Assembly (NCBI RefSeq): GCF_964199755.1
Contig: NC_133900.1
Location: 79,220,727 to 79,284,726, forward strand
Direction of reading: 5' to 3'
DNA length: 64,000 nt
Source: Larus michahellis
Lineage: Eukaryota > Chordata > Aves > Charadriiformes > Laridae
Both the position numbers and the translations under genes were made by a program. Below the pieces are notes generated by a model that was not told where the DNA came from, did no database searches, and saw only the letters and a list, made by a program, of their open reading frames with translations. Positions 33,801 through 46,700 of this stretch are shown here, in pieces; the first letter of the stretch is position 1, and every line of letters starts with the position of its first letter.

Positions 33801-36800
33801 TTTCTTTTTTCCCCCCTTTTTTCTTTTTAAACTTTTCCCTCTCTCTAACTTCTTCCTTCCTCTGATTATCTAACAGGAAATCTAACACCACATCAGATTG
33901 TCTCTATTGTCTAAGAGTAATGAGCAGTTATATGAAATAGTCATAGGTACCGAAACAGACACCAGACAAGTAGAAAGCATCTGCTACAACTTCAGTTGTG
34001 TTGAGTTAATGGGTTGGAATAGGAACCAGTGCATTAAATAAAAGAGTTTACACCATGAAAAAACAAAAACCTTGATTGTAAAGGCTGTAAGTTAAAAAAT
34101 GTGCAGATATCATACCCAGTGCTAGTATTGGTACAGCACTAAATGCAAAAGATTCAGGGTAGTTATGGCAGTACTATTCATCACATAACCTTTTAATAAT
34201 TAGATTAATTCATTCTCCTTGCACGGATTGCTATGGTTATTTGCCTATATCTTGTTAAACACAAGGAATAGTGTTCCAAAAGCAAGGACAAAAAAAAACC
34301 TCCCAAGAAAAATTAAACAGTTCATCTTACCTCATGAAACCCCCCTCCTTATTCTGTGGATGATGTAGACCATTCTAGTTTAGTCACTCACCCCACACTT
34401 GCCCCTTTCTGAGTCTAAGGTCAAACTTACTGCTTATAACAGCATTATCTAACCGGCGTGCATCGTTTTACGGATTTCTCGAAACGAGATAGGAATTGTT
34501 ATGTGAGACTGACTGACAATTCCTGGCATCGGCACATAAGCATAGGAGTGAGTCCTACCCCAAAGGAAGAAAAAACGGCGGCTCTTCAGCTTTCTTGACT
34601 CCTAGGTGCATTTGACAAAATTCTGGGGTTCAATTATTTGAAATTCTCTGGGCATAGGCAGTGATTGCTTACCTGGTCTCCCGCAACTCACAAATATGCT
34701 ACTGATGCCATCATTCCCAGAGATGATTTGGAGGTCAGGGACAATTTTCAAATTGTCATTGACACAAAGAAACCATCATTCTGAGTGAGCCATCGAACAG
34801 CTGACAGAAAATCTTTCATATTTTCATCACACGTACGTCTCTAGCCAAATAAAGGGAGAAATTCAACAAACAACTTTTTCAACAAGTAATAACAAAAATA
34901 ATGTATTTCTTTTTGACCAATTTCATAATGATAGCCCGTCATTTTTATTTTGCTAGAAATATTTAATAAATAGTAATTTTATTCCATTTTTTAGAGCTCC
35001 CATACTTTTAATACTGTGCTTTAAAGGATATGAATCTTTGGGTTCATTAAACACGGGAAAGTGGTGTGATCATAGAATCAGTTAAGAAAGGGAGCTTATG
35101 TGGAGAAGAATATAGCCTACAGATTACATACATTTGGAGTTTATTTGGTGAGACAAAGAGTATAATGTGCCACTAGCCAGGTTATCCTGTTCTAAATCAA
35201 TTTTTTCCAATTTGCATTTTTCTTAACCAGCAAAATGATGTTTAACGATGTTTCGACCAGCTTAGGATAATATTCTCTTTTCTGTTTTAGATTTTGCATA
35301 AAAAGCGGACAAGTTTATGAGCCAAGAAAGGTTTTACATTCCAAAGGCAAAAGACAGAGTAGTATTAGGTCTACGAAGGTTTTTTGTTTTTGTTTTTGAA
35401 GATATAGGCACAAATCATTGATCTTTGAAGTTAATATTCTTATTATTCAATTTAAATTAGAAAACAAGTGCTGTAGGTACCACTGCCAAGATCTGGAAGG
35501 TGGGAATTTTCAGCGTTATTTAATATATGTGAAAATATTAAGAAAATATTTCACTTTTAACAGGATTTTCCCTCTTATCTTTCATGAGAATCTCTAAAAT
35601 TCCCACTTGGGAAATCAGTATTTCCTACCCAATACATTATTCTTTTTTGAAGGTTAAGAACATTTTCCTTGGTCACTCTTTATAATCTTAGAATCACAAA
35701 ATGAAAGAATCACTGCCTTATTTTGGGCAAATGTCCCTCAGATTTCGGTAGGCGTTCTGTGTTTATATTATATCTAGCACAGAATATTGTACTCTACTTT
35801 TGTTCTACAGAGCGCTACGTGCAGAAATTTGAAAAATACACATATTCTTTGTTTCTACGAGCTAAAATGCCTTTAACATGAACTTATATTTCTGTTTTCT
35901 GCAGGCTAAAAGCAATGAATTACTGAAAGTGAGAATGCAAAGAGAATTATAACTCATAAAACTGTATACAATTACTTCAGTTTATGCCCCAGAAATGGCT
36001 GTGGTATATGGGGATGTCCCTGGGCCAGCTTTAAATTGTCCCCTGTACAGGCTAATTCACACTGAATAAAGGAAAACTTCTGGTCTGATATTATTAGGAA
36101 TTTAATTTTCAATCTTGAAAGATATCAGGGACTATATAGTCTATGCATGAAATCCTCGAACTATTCAATTTTATTAGAAATATGCCATTTATTTTAGATT
36201 AACTGGAATTCTTTGTGCATATTAAACTTGGATATATTTATGCAATTCAGTGGTACCACTCTGTGATGCTGTAGTGGAAGTAATTGAGTTACATTAGCTA
36301 GGGTATTGCAATAACACAGTTACACTGCTTTCGGCATCTCTGCTTGCCTAGGTATCTCTGCGAAGCATTGTATTGGGTATTATAGCAGTCTACTGCAAAA
36401 GAAACATGACAGCTCTGTGAAGAGCGCTCGCTCTCATCTTCATCCCGAATTTGTGAATTTATAGAACGGTGAACTGGGAGAGAAAGGAGAAAGCATATAG
36501 ATTAGAATGGTCGAGTAGACATTTGTATCACAGGTTTGGAGGGACCCAATGAAACTGAACTTTGTATTTAGAAATAGAGATTAAAAATATCACACATTTC
36601 CTTGAACTTAATTTTCAAAAGCGGCTGGCTGTGAGTATTTGGGACCCCTACAATGGCCTTGCACGACTAAGCTACTTCAGTCAAGAGTAAAGTCATGTTT
36701 AAATCCACTGCAATGATTTGGTTAAATGAGTGAACTGTCATTCATGTAACAAGATTTTAAAAAGTCTAGAGTAAAATGCATATTTCAAGGAACCCCAAGT

Positions 36801-39800
36801 GTAATGGTAGTGGAAATGGATGGAAAAAACCCCAGGAAACTCTGGCAATATAATAGATTAATTTAAGTCTTCTATCCAGAAAATTCTTTGGATACACCAA
36901 CTTTCCAGGGTACTTAGCTGTATTTTTTTGACATTGGTGTGAAAGTGAGAGTAATTCAGATCTAAGTTACATGGTAACTTCAATCAACTGAGTGCGGTCA
37001 CCCCACTGTAAACCTGGAGTCTGCGTGCCAAGAAGTATGGATCTAATCAGCACACGCAGCCTCATACACAATTAGTACCTTCCAACTAATGGCGGAACAG
37101 ACTACAGCCCTTCTGGCGAAGTCAGGGATTTGTTCTTAAGAGAACATGCATGGCGTGTTACCAACTAATATCATAATTGCCGAAAGATTACCTTACTGGC
37201 CTGCAGGTCACCAGTGTGAAAGGCTGGGGATCGCCAAACTCTATTTTTTTAGTCCCCACTTGCTGTCAAGCAGCCAAATCTACATTTACTTGTACACTTA
37301 CTGTGAATAGACTTTATTGCTGAGTGGTTAACTACTTACTTGTTGATCTCACTGTTGTTTGCTCAATACATGGCTCATAAATTGTAGCTATTTAGCTGCA
37401 AAACCCCAAGAACAGAAGAAAAAACTCATTATTCGATATTTTACATTCTGTCAGACAAAGGTATCACTTCAGTGCTATACACACATACAATATTATTTTC
37501 TTGCAATTTTTTTCAGGACCAGTGATTCAACACTTATAAGCAGATGTTTATTATACTGTTAATACTAAGGTTTGGGCTTCCCACAATTTAACAAATACAT
37601 CTATAAGGTTTAATTAGTACTAAAAGTATGTTACGGCTGAACAAGGCAGTTCAATATGAGCCTGATCTGCTGTATACCAGCATCTGAACCTTCTATTAGG
37701 CAGCTAATAGCTTCTCTAATTTCCACCAAAACTGCAATGTGGAATAAAATAAATTATTTCAATAGAAGCAGACTTTTATACATGTTCTGGGATTCCTAGC
37801 ATTATCAAGAATTAGTATAATACTTCATCCTCTTCAGTACGCACTGTGTTGCAAACAGGCTCCTATTAGTGAAGGGACTGAGTAATTGTCTCTGTCAAAT
37901 TTCACGGTAAACCAGAGTTTCTGAGTCAGGAATGAAATACTGCTGAAGCAATCTTCAGAACTAAATTGGCGTTGTTTTATTGCACTAAACCGTACCTTAA
38001 ATATATCTTAGGAAGTCTTATACAGCACGATTGCAAAGGATGCGGTCCCTAAGAAAGGCTAATGATGCCAAAGGAAAGGAGATCGCTCAAATATGATGGA
38101 GCCATATTGCTGAATTCAATGATTTATGAATTAGTGACTGTTCAGCGTGCAATATGAAATCTAGATTAATAAGAATTAAGCTGCATGAAAGGAAAGTTGA
38201 AACAGCGTACAAATAATGTGTAGAGTATTTTATTGGGTGAATAATTTTACTAGAGATGCATACAATGTGCTAACAGCTCGGTAGATTTCCATATATAACC
38301 TTTGAATTATTTTTTTGACTAAGGAAATAGGAAAATTAGAGTGAATGTCAGCATTTGATTTTGGATTTGGCTTTTTTGATGCTAGCTGTATGTATTATAT
38401 TGTTGTGATATAGTAAAGCTTTTGAATTCACTTGTTCTAAACTTAAACATATGAATTTAAAAAAAATATCTAGCAAGCAGTATGCAACAGTTGTCTATTT
38501 CTGCAGCCATTGCCCCTGCAAATACATAATGACTGACAGATTACTCCACATGGGAAGGAACATTAATGATGTTTGTCAATTAGCCAAAAATTAGCAAATT
38601 GTATAAGATTCTAATGATTTAGAGATTCACATTCAGATACAAATTTCTATAAAATACTAATAGTGATAAGAAGAATAACAAAAAATCCAACATGGTGTCT
38701 GCATTAATGTACAAGCTCTCAGTATTCAAAGTACTCGGATATCTTTAAATACAATTTTGAACAGAAATTACAAAGTTAAACTAATCTACTTTCCCATTCC
38801 TTCTCATTACCGTGATGTATTCCCACTGTTCCTTTTCTTTGGTAACATTTTGACAGTTCAAAAGATAGCAATGTTTGAGGCATTTACAGATCTTCGTAAA
38901 CTAAATAGACTTCCACAACGAGAACCACGTGTTTGCCCTGCAACAAGTTACCCTTTTTCCATGTTTCAAAATATATTATCTGAATAAACATAATTCTTGG
39001 TTATCCAAACGGGATGGCACTTCTGCTTGTCCCATGAGCTCCAGTTTTTTTCTAGAGACAGTAAATTTAATAGTCAGTAACTTTAAGGTAAAATATTATG
39101 CATCACTGACTGCAAAACAGGTCAAAGTAGAAGATGATTTATTTAAAAATTGCCTTGAAAAGGTGCTTTGATGATTTCTTCTGCATAAAGAATCCGATGC
39201 ATATACTAATTTCTGGAGAAGCAGTTTAACATTCACTTATATGTGACTGAATAAAAAATATCTAGTCAGATAGAGAACTGTGAAAAATTCATCCACTTTA
39301 GGAGATACTGATTGGAGAGGAACTAAGAAATGCTTGTTGCTTTAACTGAAAATGGACTTCAGAGGACCAGTAAGAAGAAATTTGATTTTCAAAATGAAAG
39401 TGAATGATGATTTTTGAGAGTGTTGAAGGGCAGATGCTGTTATACTGAACAAAACTGTGGCTGGCTAATCTAAAGTTACTCTCCGGCATGTTATTAAACA
39501 AGGCAGTCGATTTTACATTTTGACCATGTAACTTATGACATATGTTATTTGACCAACATAACATCATGCAAGTGTTTATTGTGCTGTAAAAAATTCTGGG
39601 CTTACAATCACCATTTTTCTCACCTTTAAAACATACTGCTACCTATATACTCGGTTTAATAAACCCAAAATAGTACTTTTTGTTTTTAATGTAGTCTATA
39701 TTTTTCACAAGTTCCTCGGAATGTAGACAGTTCAACAGGGCCAAAATGCTTGATTTTTGTTAGCTGAAAAAAAGGTTTTACTATGAAAGAGCTTAGAGCT

Positions 39801-40994
39801 GAGAGATGGAAAATAGAAGATGGTGTGCCTGCCCTGTGAGGTGCATGATTAAAGATGCTACATCTTACAAGCTACTTAAATGATACTGCATAGATTTTTT
39901 TCCAAAATTAAACACAACTGCACATACTCAAAGGTGACAGAACTAAACTTAGATATAGGAGATATAGAAAAAGATGTAGTACGGAAGTCACTGTTCTTCA
40001 GGAAGTATAAATTCTGTGAGAGAAGTAAAATAATCAGGAAGAGACTGCAATGAATCTGCTTGCTGCAACGTCTGGGTTTGAAGGATGTTATGAAAATGGG
40101 AGTAATTTTTCAATCATGTGCAGCATCGCCGTAGGCTGAGAGGAACTACAAAAGTCATTGTGATCAACATAATAAAAAAGCCCCTATCCTTGGAGTAGAA
40201 GGGGAAATTAAAGAAATTATCTTCTGTATCGTGATGTTTTCAACGCGCTACCCAAAAAATATGTGTCTGGCTTGAAAAAATGTTCTGATAAATTCAGTCC
40301 ATACCCCCTGGAAATTGTTAAGTTTGGCAGAGAGGAGTGTTTAATTTACTTTACAGGTAAGCTTGACTGAATATGTTTGAAATTGACTATTCCTTTTTTG
40401 GTGACCAGACAAGAGTAAAACTTTGAATGATTGATTTTTTTTCAGTTTGATGGCTGAATAAGAAAAAAAAAATGGGCAAACTGTTTTCAAATTGAACAAC
40501 ATATGTTGTTTTCCTTCAAGATGGAAAGACAGAATGGAGAATGGGGCTCACCACCTGACTGGCATTAGTATCTATTAATCTTTTCTGGAAACGTTCAGGT
40601 TTAGCCATGGAAAGGCTACAGACTGTGCAGCTAACAAAGTTAGGTATTCCAGTAGGCAACTTTGCTTCTAAAAAATTAAGTTTATTTGATTGATACCTAC
40701 AGATAACGCAGATAAATGGATAAACAGCTGAGTTTCTGTATAATTTATTAAGGTTCTAGTTCTACTTTACCTTATATCTGTATGCAAAAGCCATTTTATG
40801 AAACCTATGTGGTATTTTCACCTAATGGATATCTTTCAGCTAGCTTAAGGGAACTCAGACTGAGCCTGTAAAAAGCACATCCATTCATTCTCTTATTGCA
40901 ATAATCCCTTGTATTTATAGTACACACTCTGCCTTCCTTCTGAGGACCATTTTGAATTGTTTCATTATAAACTAACTCCAGTAACATAATCCTT
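30899..40994. other. AT-rich non-coding stretch right of the provirus
   Basis: No gene is supported. The first ~200 bp (30899-31100) contain TATAAAAG (near 31062) and AATAAA (near 31095), which might be a piece of an older LTR, but no ends are visible. A 140-codon open frame at 32826-33248 has no ATG at its start, no recognised motif and ordinary composition, so I do not call it a gene. Polypyrimidine runs occur at about 33785-33845. Confidence 0.5.
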
Positions 40995-41264
40995 GTATCA
41001 GGACAAGAGGTAACAGGCACAAACTTCAGCATAGGAAGTTCCACCTAAACATGAGGAGGAACTTCTCTACTTTGAGGGTGGCAGAGCCCTGGCACAGGCT
41101 GCCCAGAGAGGTGGGGGAGTCTCCATCGCTGGAGACATTCCAAAATCGCCTGGACGCGTTCCTGTGCCACCTGCTCTGGGTGACCCTGCTCTGGCAGGGG
41201 GGTTGGACTAGATGATCTCCAGAGGTCCCTTCCAACCCCGACCACTCTGTGATTCTGTGATTCA
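40995..41264 (+). mobile_element. CR1 LINE 3' fragment (type C)
   Basis: A CR1 3' UTR piece starting 'ATCAGGACAAGAGG' and including 'AAGTTCCACCTAAACATGAGG', a 'GGCACAGGCTGCCCAGAGAGG' block and 'GGTTGGACTAGATGATCTCC', ending CCCTTCCAACCCC with TGATTCTGTGATTC. The middle block differs from the type A and type B copies in this window, which suggests a third subfamily. Confidence 0.92.
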
Positions 41265-41267
41265 CAT

Positions 41268-41299
41268 TCATAGAATCATAGAATAGAATCACAGAATTG
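41268..41299 (-). mobile_element. CR1 tail fragment, minus strand
   Basis: CATAGAATCATAGAATAGAA followed by TCACAGAATTG is the reverse complement of a CR1 tail and starts 4 bp after the + strand CR1 end at 41264. Homology ends after about 30 bp. Together the two tails form an imperfect inverted repeat. Confidence 0.7.
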
Positions 41300-43339
41300 T
41301 TAGAATTCCCTTGCGTGTGAAGTGAAACTTCACTTCAGGTAACTGAAGTGAAAATTGAGATTGTCTTTAAGTAACACCAGTCACAAGCACATGAGATACC
41401 CAAGTTAACCTGAAGCCCTTTGGTTACGTTGGGGGGTATTCAGTTTAGGTGAAGAGAGTCAATGCTGTGGTACTTGGAGTTGTGTAGAGCTCACTTGGGC
41501 GCTGTGTTGCACATACAACTTTATCTGACTTGACTGAGGAACCCACATCATGATGCTAAGTGCTTTCCTTTACTGTGGTTTGATGTATTTAATCTTAACA
41601 CATGTCTGAGAGATCTTTTTAGGAAAATAATAGCCTTGACTTTGATAGATTTTTATGAATTATAACTCATCTATTGGAGTCGTTGGCCTTTTTTAGCAAA
41701 TCTTTAGGAGAAAGTAAGTAGCAATCAGTGACTTATTTTATGTATTTTATGAGTTTGATCTCCTTCCTCTATTTATTTTGACTCTTTTTAGTACTTCCCC
41801 TAACTTTTTATTTAGCTACATTTACATTCCTCAGAGAATGCATTTCGATTATTATATTTCTGTGCTGAAAATTCAGAGCCTGTCAATGTAAATTTGTATC
41901 AGAATAGGTACTATGGAATAAATCAAGGCTTTGTTACTTATGGCAATGGTAAATCTAATTTCCTTATTTAACCTGAACAAAGATATGAGGCTATAAAAGC
42001 AATTAAATAGTTCTTATTAGCAGTAATACATTTCCCAGGTCAATAGAGTTGTGGATAGGGAGTCTGAGAGGCAAGGAAATATTTCTTATTTATGGCTAAA
42101 GATTTTACAGATTGCATATTTTTTAATAAACACTTGTACATCTTTAGAAATACTGTTCAAGAAAACCATACAATATGATTTAAATATCTATGACTCAGAT
42201 ATCTGATATGGCACCTTATTGATATAGCCCTTTTGTACAGACAATCCTTTAATACTTTCCAAAACATAAGCCTCCAGCCTACAGTACTGGCATTGATAGG
42301 CTCCATTTAAGACATGGGTAGTAGTCACTGTCCATATTGGTAGTGAAAACCAAGGGTCTTAGAGGTCCAATTTAGAGACTGCAAAGTTGAAAATCAATCA
42401 CCCATAGAAAAGAAAATAAAAATTATAGAGAAGAAAGTTAAAAAACCAAACCAAAACAAAGACCCCAAACAAACAAGCTGGTGAAGCGCAGATCGATCTA
42501 ACTCAGACAGAGAAAAGAGAGAAGATGAACCTTATCAGCTGGGCAGTGTATGAACAGCGACCAACAAGCCTCTACCAAAAGGCTTTTATCCCCAAAGAGT
42601 CTTCAGATGTGGACAAAAACCACAATACCTGCAAAATCTAAGAAATTTTGTCTGTTGCATATGAATTGGAATGTAAATAATAATACGTAAGTGTGAAATG
42701 AGAGAGACACCTTTAAGGAATGTAAGGACACATGTAAATAATTGTCATATCTGTCATGGGCATATAAACCAAGTTGTTTTGCCAAAATGGCAATAAGTTC
42801 TTTCATTCCATAGCAAAAGTTACATTCATTTCCATTTATTTCAAACTGAAAGATAGTCTGTTCACTGACACTTTAATGCACGTTCTGTCACTTGCTGTTC
42901 CTCTTGGTTGATTAAAGCTAATTTATAGTTCTGTCTTTTTTATAACTCTCAACAAAGTATGGAGTTATCAATAAGGAATGAAAATTCCATTTTTCCATGC
43001 ATGTCTTATAGACTATATGAGCTAAAATCTCATATACCACAGGGTTTACTTACTGAATTGTAGCTATTTGGGGGCATTCAACACAAGAAAGCTCTACAGT
43101 CATTTGTAAAGCTTACAGTAACAAAAATTCATTCCTTCAGAGAAAGTAAAGTTCAGAGTTAAGAAAAACAAAAGCATGTGGAGATATGATATTAACATAC
43201 TAAAATGCCAACATCTCAGAAGTCAGACCATGAACAACATTGATCGTACATCTTAATGCTGAAATAGACTGTTTGTCTCTTACCTGGAGATAAGCAACGT
43301 AAATGAAGAGCGTATGGTATAGTGTGTGTGTGTATGCAT
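41300..43339. other. AT-rich non-coding stretch
   Basis: No supported gene or repeat. A short (GT)n/TATG run just before the next CR1 (about 43321-43343) may be part of its insertion site. Confidence 0.5.
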
Positions 43340-43578
43340 GTATAGACTGGATAGTAGGAAAAGTTTTTACACTGAAAGGGTTATTAAGGATTGGAAAAGG
43401 CTGCCCAGGGAAGTGGTTGAGGCACCATCCCTGGAGGGATTTAAAAGATGGGTAGACATAGTGCTTAGAGATATGGTTTAGATTAGTGATGGTTTTTGTC
43501 AGCGTTAGGTTGATGGTTGGACTAGGTGATCTGAAAGGTCCCTTCCAACCTAGGCGATTCTACGATTCTACGATTCTG
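43340..43578 (+). mobile_element. CR1 LINE 3' fragment (type B)
   Basis: Starts 'AGACTGGATAGTAGGAAAAG' and carries the type B blocks TTTTTACACTGAAAGGG, CATAGTGCTTAGAGATATGG and GGTTGATGGTTGGACTAGG. It ends CCCTTCCAACCTAGGCGATTC with two more TACGATTC-type units. It is very similar to 10915-11143. It is 5'-truncated and has no coding capacity. Confidence 0.93.
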
Positions 43579-43585
43579 GGTATGT

Positions 43586-43777
43586 ATGACTGGCAAACTG
43601 GTAACAACGGACAAGGAGAAGGCTGAGGTACTCAACAACTTTTTTGCCTCAGTCTTCAGTGGCCCCCTCTCCCCCTACACCTCTCAAGTGGACGGACTGC
43701 AAGGCATGGACTGCAGGAGAAAAGCCCTTCCCACTGTAAGAGAAGATCGAAAGATCACCTGAGGAACCCTGTGGGCT
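43586..43777 (+). mobile_element. Internal CR1 ORF2 fragment
   Basis: Translation in one frame gives DKEKAEVLNNFFASVFSG (from about 43612), the well-known CR1 ORF2 segment between the endonuclease and reverse transcriptase. It is followed by a degenerate stretch ending in a stop near 43760. No CR1 3' end follows, so this piece has lost both ends, unlike the usual 5'-truncated copies. It lies directly after the CR1 3' tail at 43578, in the same orientation. Confidence 0.85.
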
Positions 43778-46700
43778 GACAGCCAACACTTAGAGCTTGG
43801 TGTTCAGTGCTTGAGACTCACTCTGCAGACGCATGCGTGTGAGCTCAAGGGGTGTTTTCTTCCTGACTTGTGCCTTAGTGCGTTGCAGGGAGCAGCTCTG
43901 GTACTCACAAAGCCTGAGCAGCCGTGTTTCCAACTGGAGGTGTGTGGAAACATGGAAACCTGCCCTTCTAGGAGAGGTGGGAGGGTGTTTGCAACTGTGT
44001 GACTGAACTTTTTAAAATTAGTTCTAGCAGGGTGTTTAGAAATTTAGAGGTGTTTATTAACATTTTATAATTGTGTAGAGTTGTCATTTATATATTGTTT
44101 GCTGCTCATATTGATCCTAGCTGTATAGTTCACTGATTATGAGTTAATTAGTGTCATTTGTAAATCAATAAATTGCTTTGATCCTGATTTAAAGTATTTG
44201 ATGTGAGCAGCTGAGACTCTATCCCAGCCCTGGCTAAATATATAAACTCTAAATATATAAGTGAGCCAAAGACTCTCTGAAGTCTGTAAGAGTTATTACT
44301 AACCTATTTTATGCAAGAAGGACTCAGATATTTCAGTGAGTAATGACAGTACTCTATCCTAAAAGAAAAAGTACAGACACCAGCCAAAATATTACATACA
44401 TATATAAAAGACAAACTACTCCCTAAAATACCAGTCTATTCCTCCCTATTGTCAGTGGAATATTTTTCTCTCTCTCTCTCTTTCCCTATTTCCCCAAATA
44501 CTATCCAGACCGTTATTATCTAATCTGCATATTTGCCTGAAAAATCGAACACCGAATCTTGTAATTGCTCCTATACATACAATAATAATTTTTTAAGATT
44601 GCCTTGAGCAGCAATCCAACTGGGACTGCAGAATATTATTAATTTCAGTGCAATTCGTTGGTAAAAATCAAGCCGCCAAAGTGGTCCTAACCCTGTTTCT
44701 TGGGCATTGAGCCTCTGTGGAAAACACCTGCAAACTTCTGTCCGGGCAGGATGCTCTTTCATTAGTCAACACAGTGAGTCTCTGGCTTCTCTGGGTTTTG
44801 ATGAAGTGTAGGTAGCTGACTTTAGGTGCTCTATATCACTCGTTGGAGGCATCTCTTCTCCACTGAGTAGGATAAATGGTGTTTGACATCTAATAGCAGG
44901 GATGTATCAAATGGCAGCCAGGCCTGATCACACCTAAAATAGGAAGACACACACAGGGCAGCAAGGAAGACTGCCTTTTTATTGATCTTCAGAAACAATA
45001 TTTCTTTTCAAAAGCCGAATTTATGGTGAAAGACACACACCATTTTTACTACAAATTGTTTCACTAGAATTTTTTTTTTTATGCTTTGGACAACATGTTT
45101 TTCTGTCATGTGGTTTAAATGTTACTGTTTTATTTTCCCAGAAGGGTAGTATATAAAAAGAGTAAAGGTCATTATTTTTAGCATTTATGCATATTTTTAT
45201 ATAATCCAAAAATGGATTTGAGATAAAAATATCTGTAAAAAATAACTAGTATCGTCTTTATAGAAAGTCCAAAGTAGTGCAAGCCATGCTGTTTGGAATT
45301 TAAAACTATTGTCCTTAAAAATAGCTGTTGTTATGGTATTAGTAATTCCTTCCATATCAGAAAATAACCAAAAAATCCAGCTTGATTAAAGGATAACAGC
45401 TGGTAACCTGATTAAGAGACGGTGTGGAACTTCTTTTTCCCAGGAGCACCAAAGGGCCGCGTTGTAAGAGTCCTGATTCAGCCCCTGAACTTCTCCTTTC
45501 TTGCAGGGGAAAGCAGCATGAGGAAGCTCATCAACTGCTGCAGAATCGCGTCATCTTTCGTAGGTGGCAGATCAAGTTGCACTGACCTAAGCAGCGGGGA
45601 TTGTCCTGCCCGCTGGCCTTCTCCTATATGCAAAGGGGAGTGGTGGGGTTAGTAGAATTGGTGTGAATAGAGGTCGTACAGGGGAGGCAGAAATATCTTC
45701 TCTCTTTTGCATGCCTCTAGGATGGAGAAAAGTTAAACATTTTGAGCATATTTGAATCAGTTGGACAGGAACGATAAACCTAGCTGTTAGAAAGATTTCG
45801 TGTTTTGAAACGGAAAATTTCTGAAGCTGAAGTCCTTTTCCATCTCTGAAAGCTGAGTTGAGTTCAACAAGTGGTTTAATGTAGAAAGAGTCAGCAATTT
45901 CTGCATTTGTCTCTAGAGCCCAGTAACCCACGTAGAGGAAATCTGGGTTAAGTGCTGTAGAGTTTCCTCTGGCAGAAGTCTTACAATACTATAATCGTTT
46001 CTTTAGCGTCTCAAGACAACGTGATCTCTGGAAGTCTCAGAAATAATTTTAGCAAACAATGAATTCACAGGTATGCAGAAGATAGGAGTTGCATGGCTTT
46101 GCTTATACTGCATGGACTTCACACATCCTTCCAGAAAACTGCTTACAACTTTAATATTTAGTGGTCTGGGTCAGTCGATGCAACAAAATATGTTAGAGCC
46201 AGAAAAATATGTAATTTAGATTTGTTGTTTTCTAACATTTCAGAGTAGTTAATTATATCTATCATTGGTGTTATCCATATTACTCACCAGGCCTTCTGAT
46301 CATATCTGCGACTCTGACAGTCAAAGAGCTATCATTTATATCTCATTTAAATTTCTACTGGACTAAACCTCCATCAACATAGCAAAACAATGCCCCTCAC
46401 CCATGCTAAAAGTAATAAGTGCAGACGATGAGGACAATATTGATCTCAACAAATCAAAAAATGACATTTTCTGACAAGAAAAAACAACCGATTTTATACA
46501 GTATCTGTCTGGAACTGAATGACCTCCTTTTCTCATATGAATGTTTATCAGAGTTGCTTTAAACTCCAGCTTTTCCTTTCAAAATAACTTATGTTACTAT
46601 TTCAAAATGCTGCCTTTTCCTTTTAATCTGTGGTTACATTTCTTTGGATTAATCTTAAAAATCTCATCTCGTAGGATGAAAAATAAAAGGGAAAAAATAC

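Noticed and set aside
35680..35740. TTAGAATCACAAAATGAAAGAATCAC as a minus-strand CR1 tail
   Set aside because: The following sequence lacks the GGTTGGAAGGGACC block expected in a reversed CR1 end.
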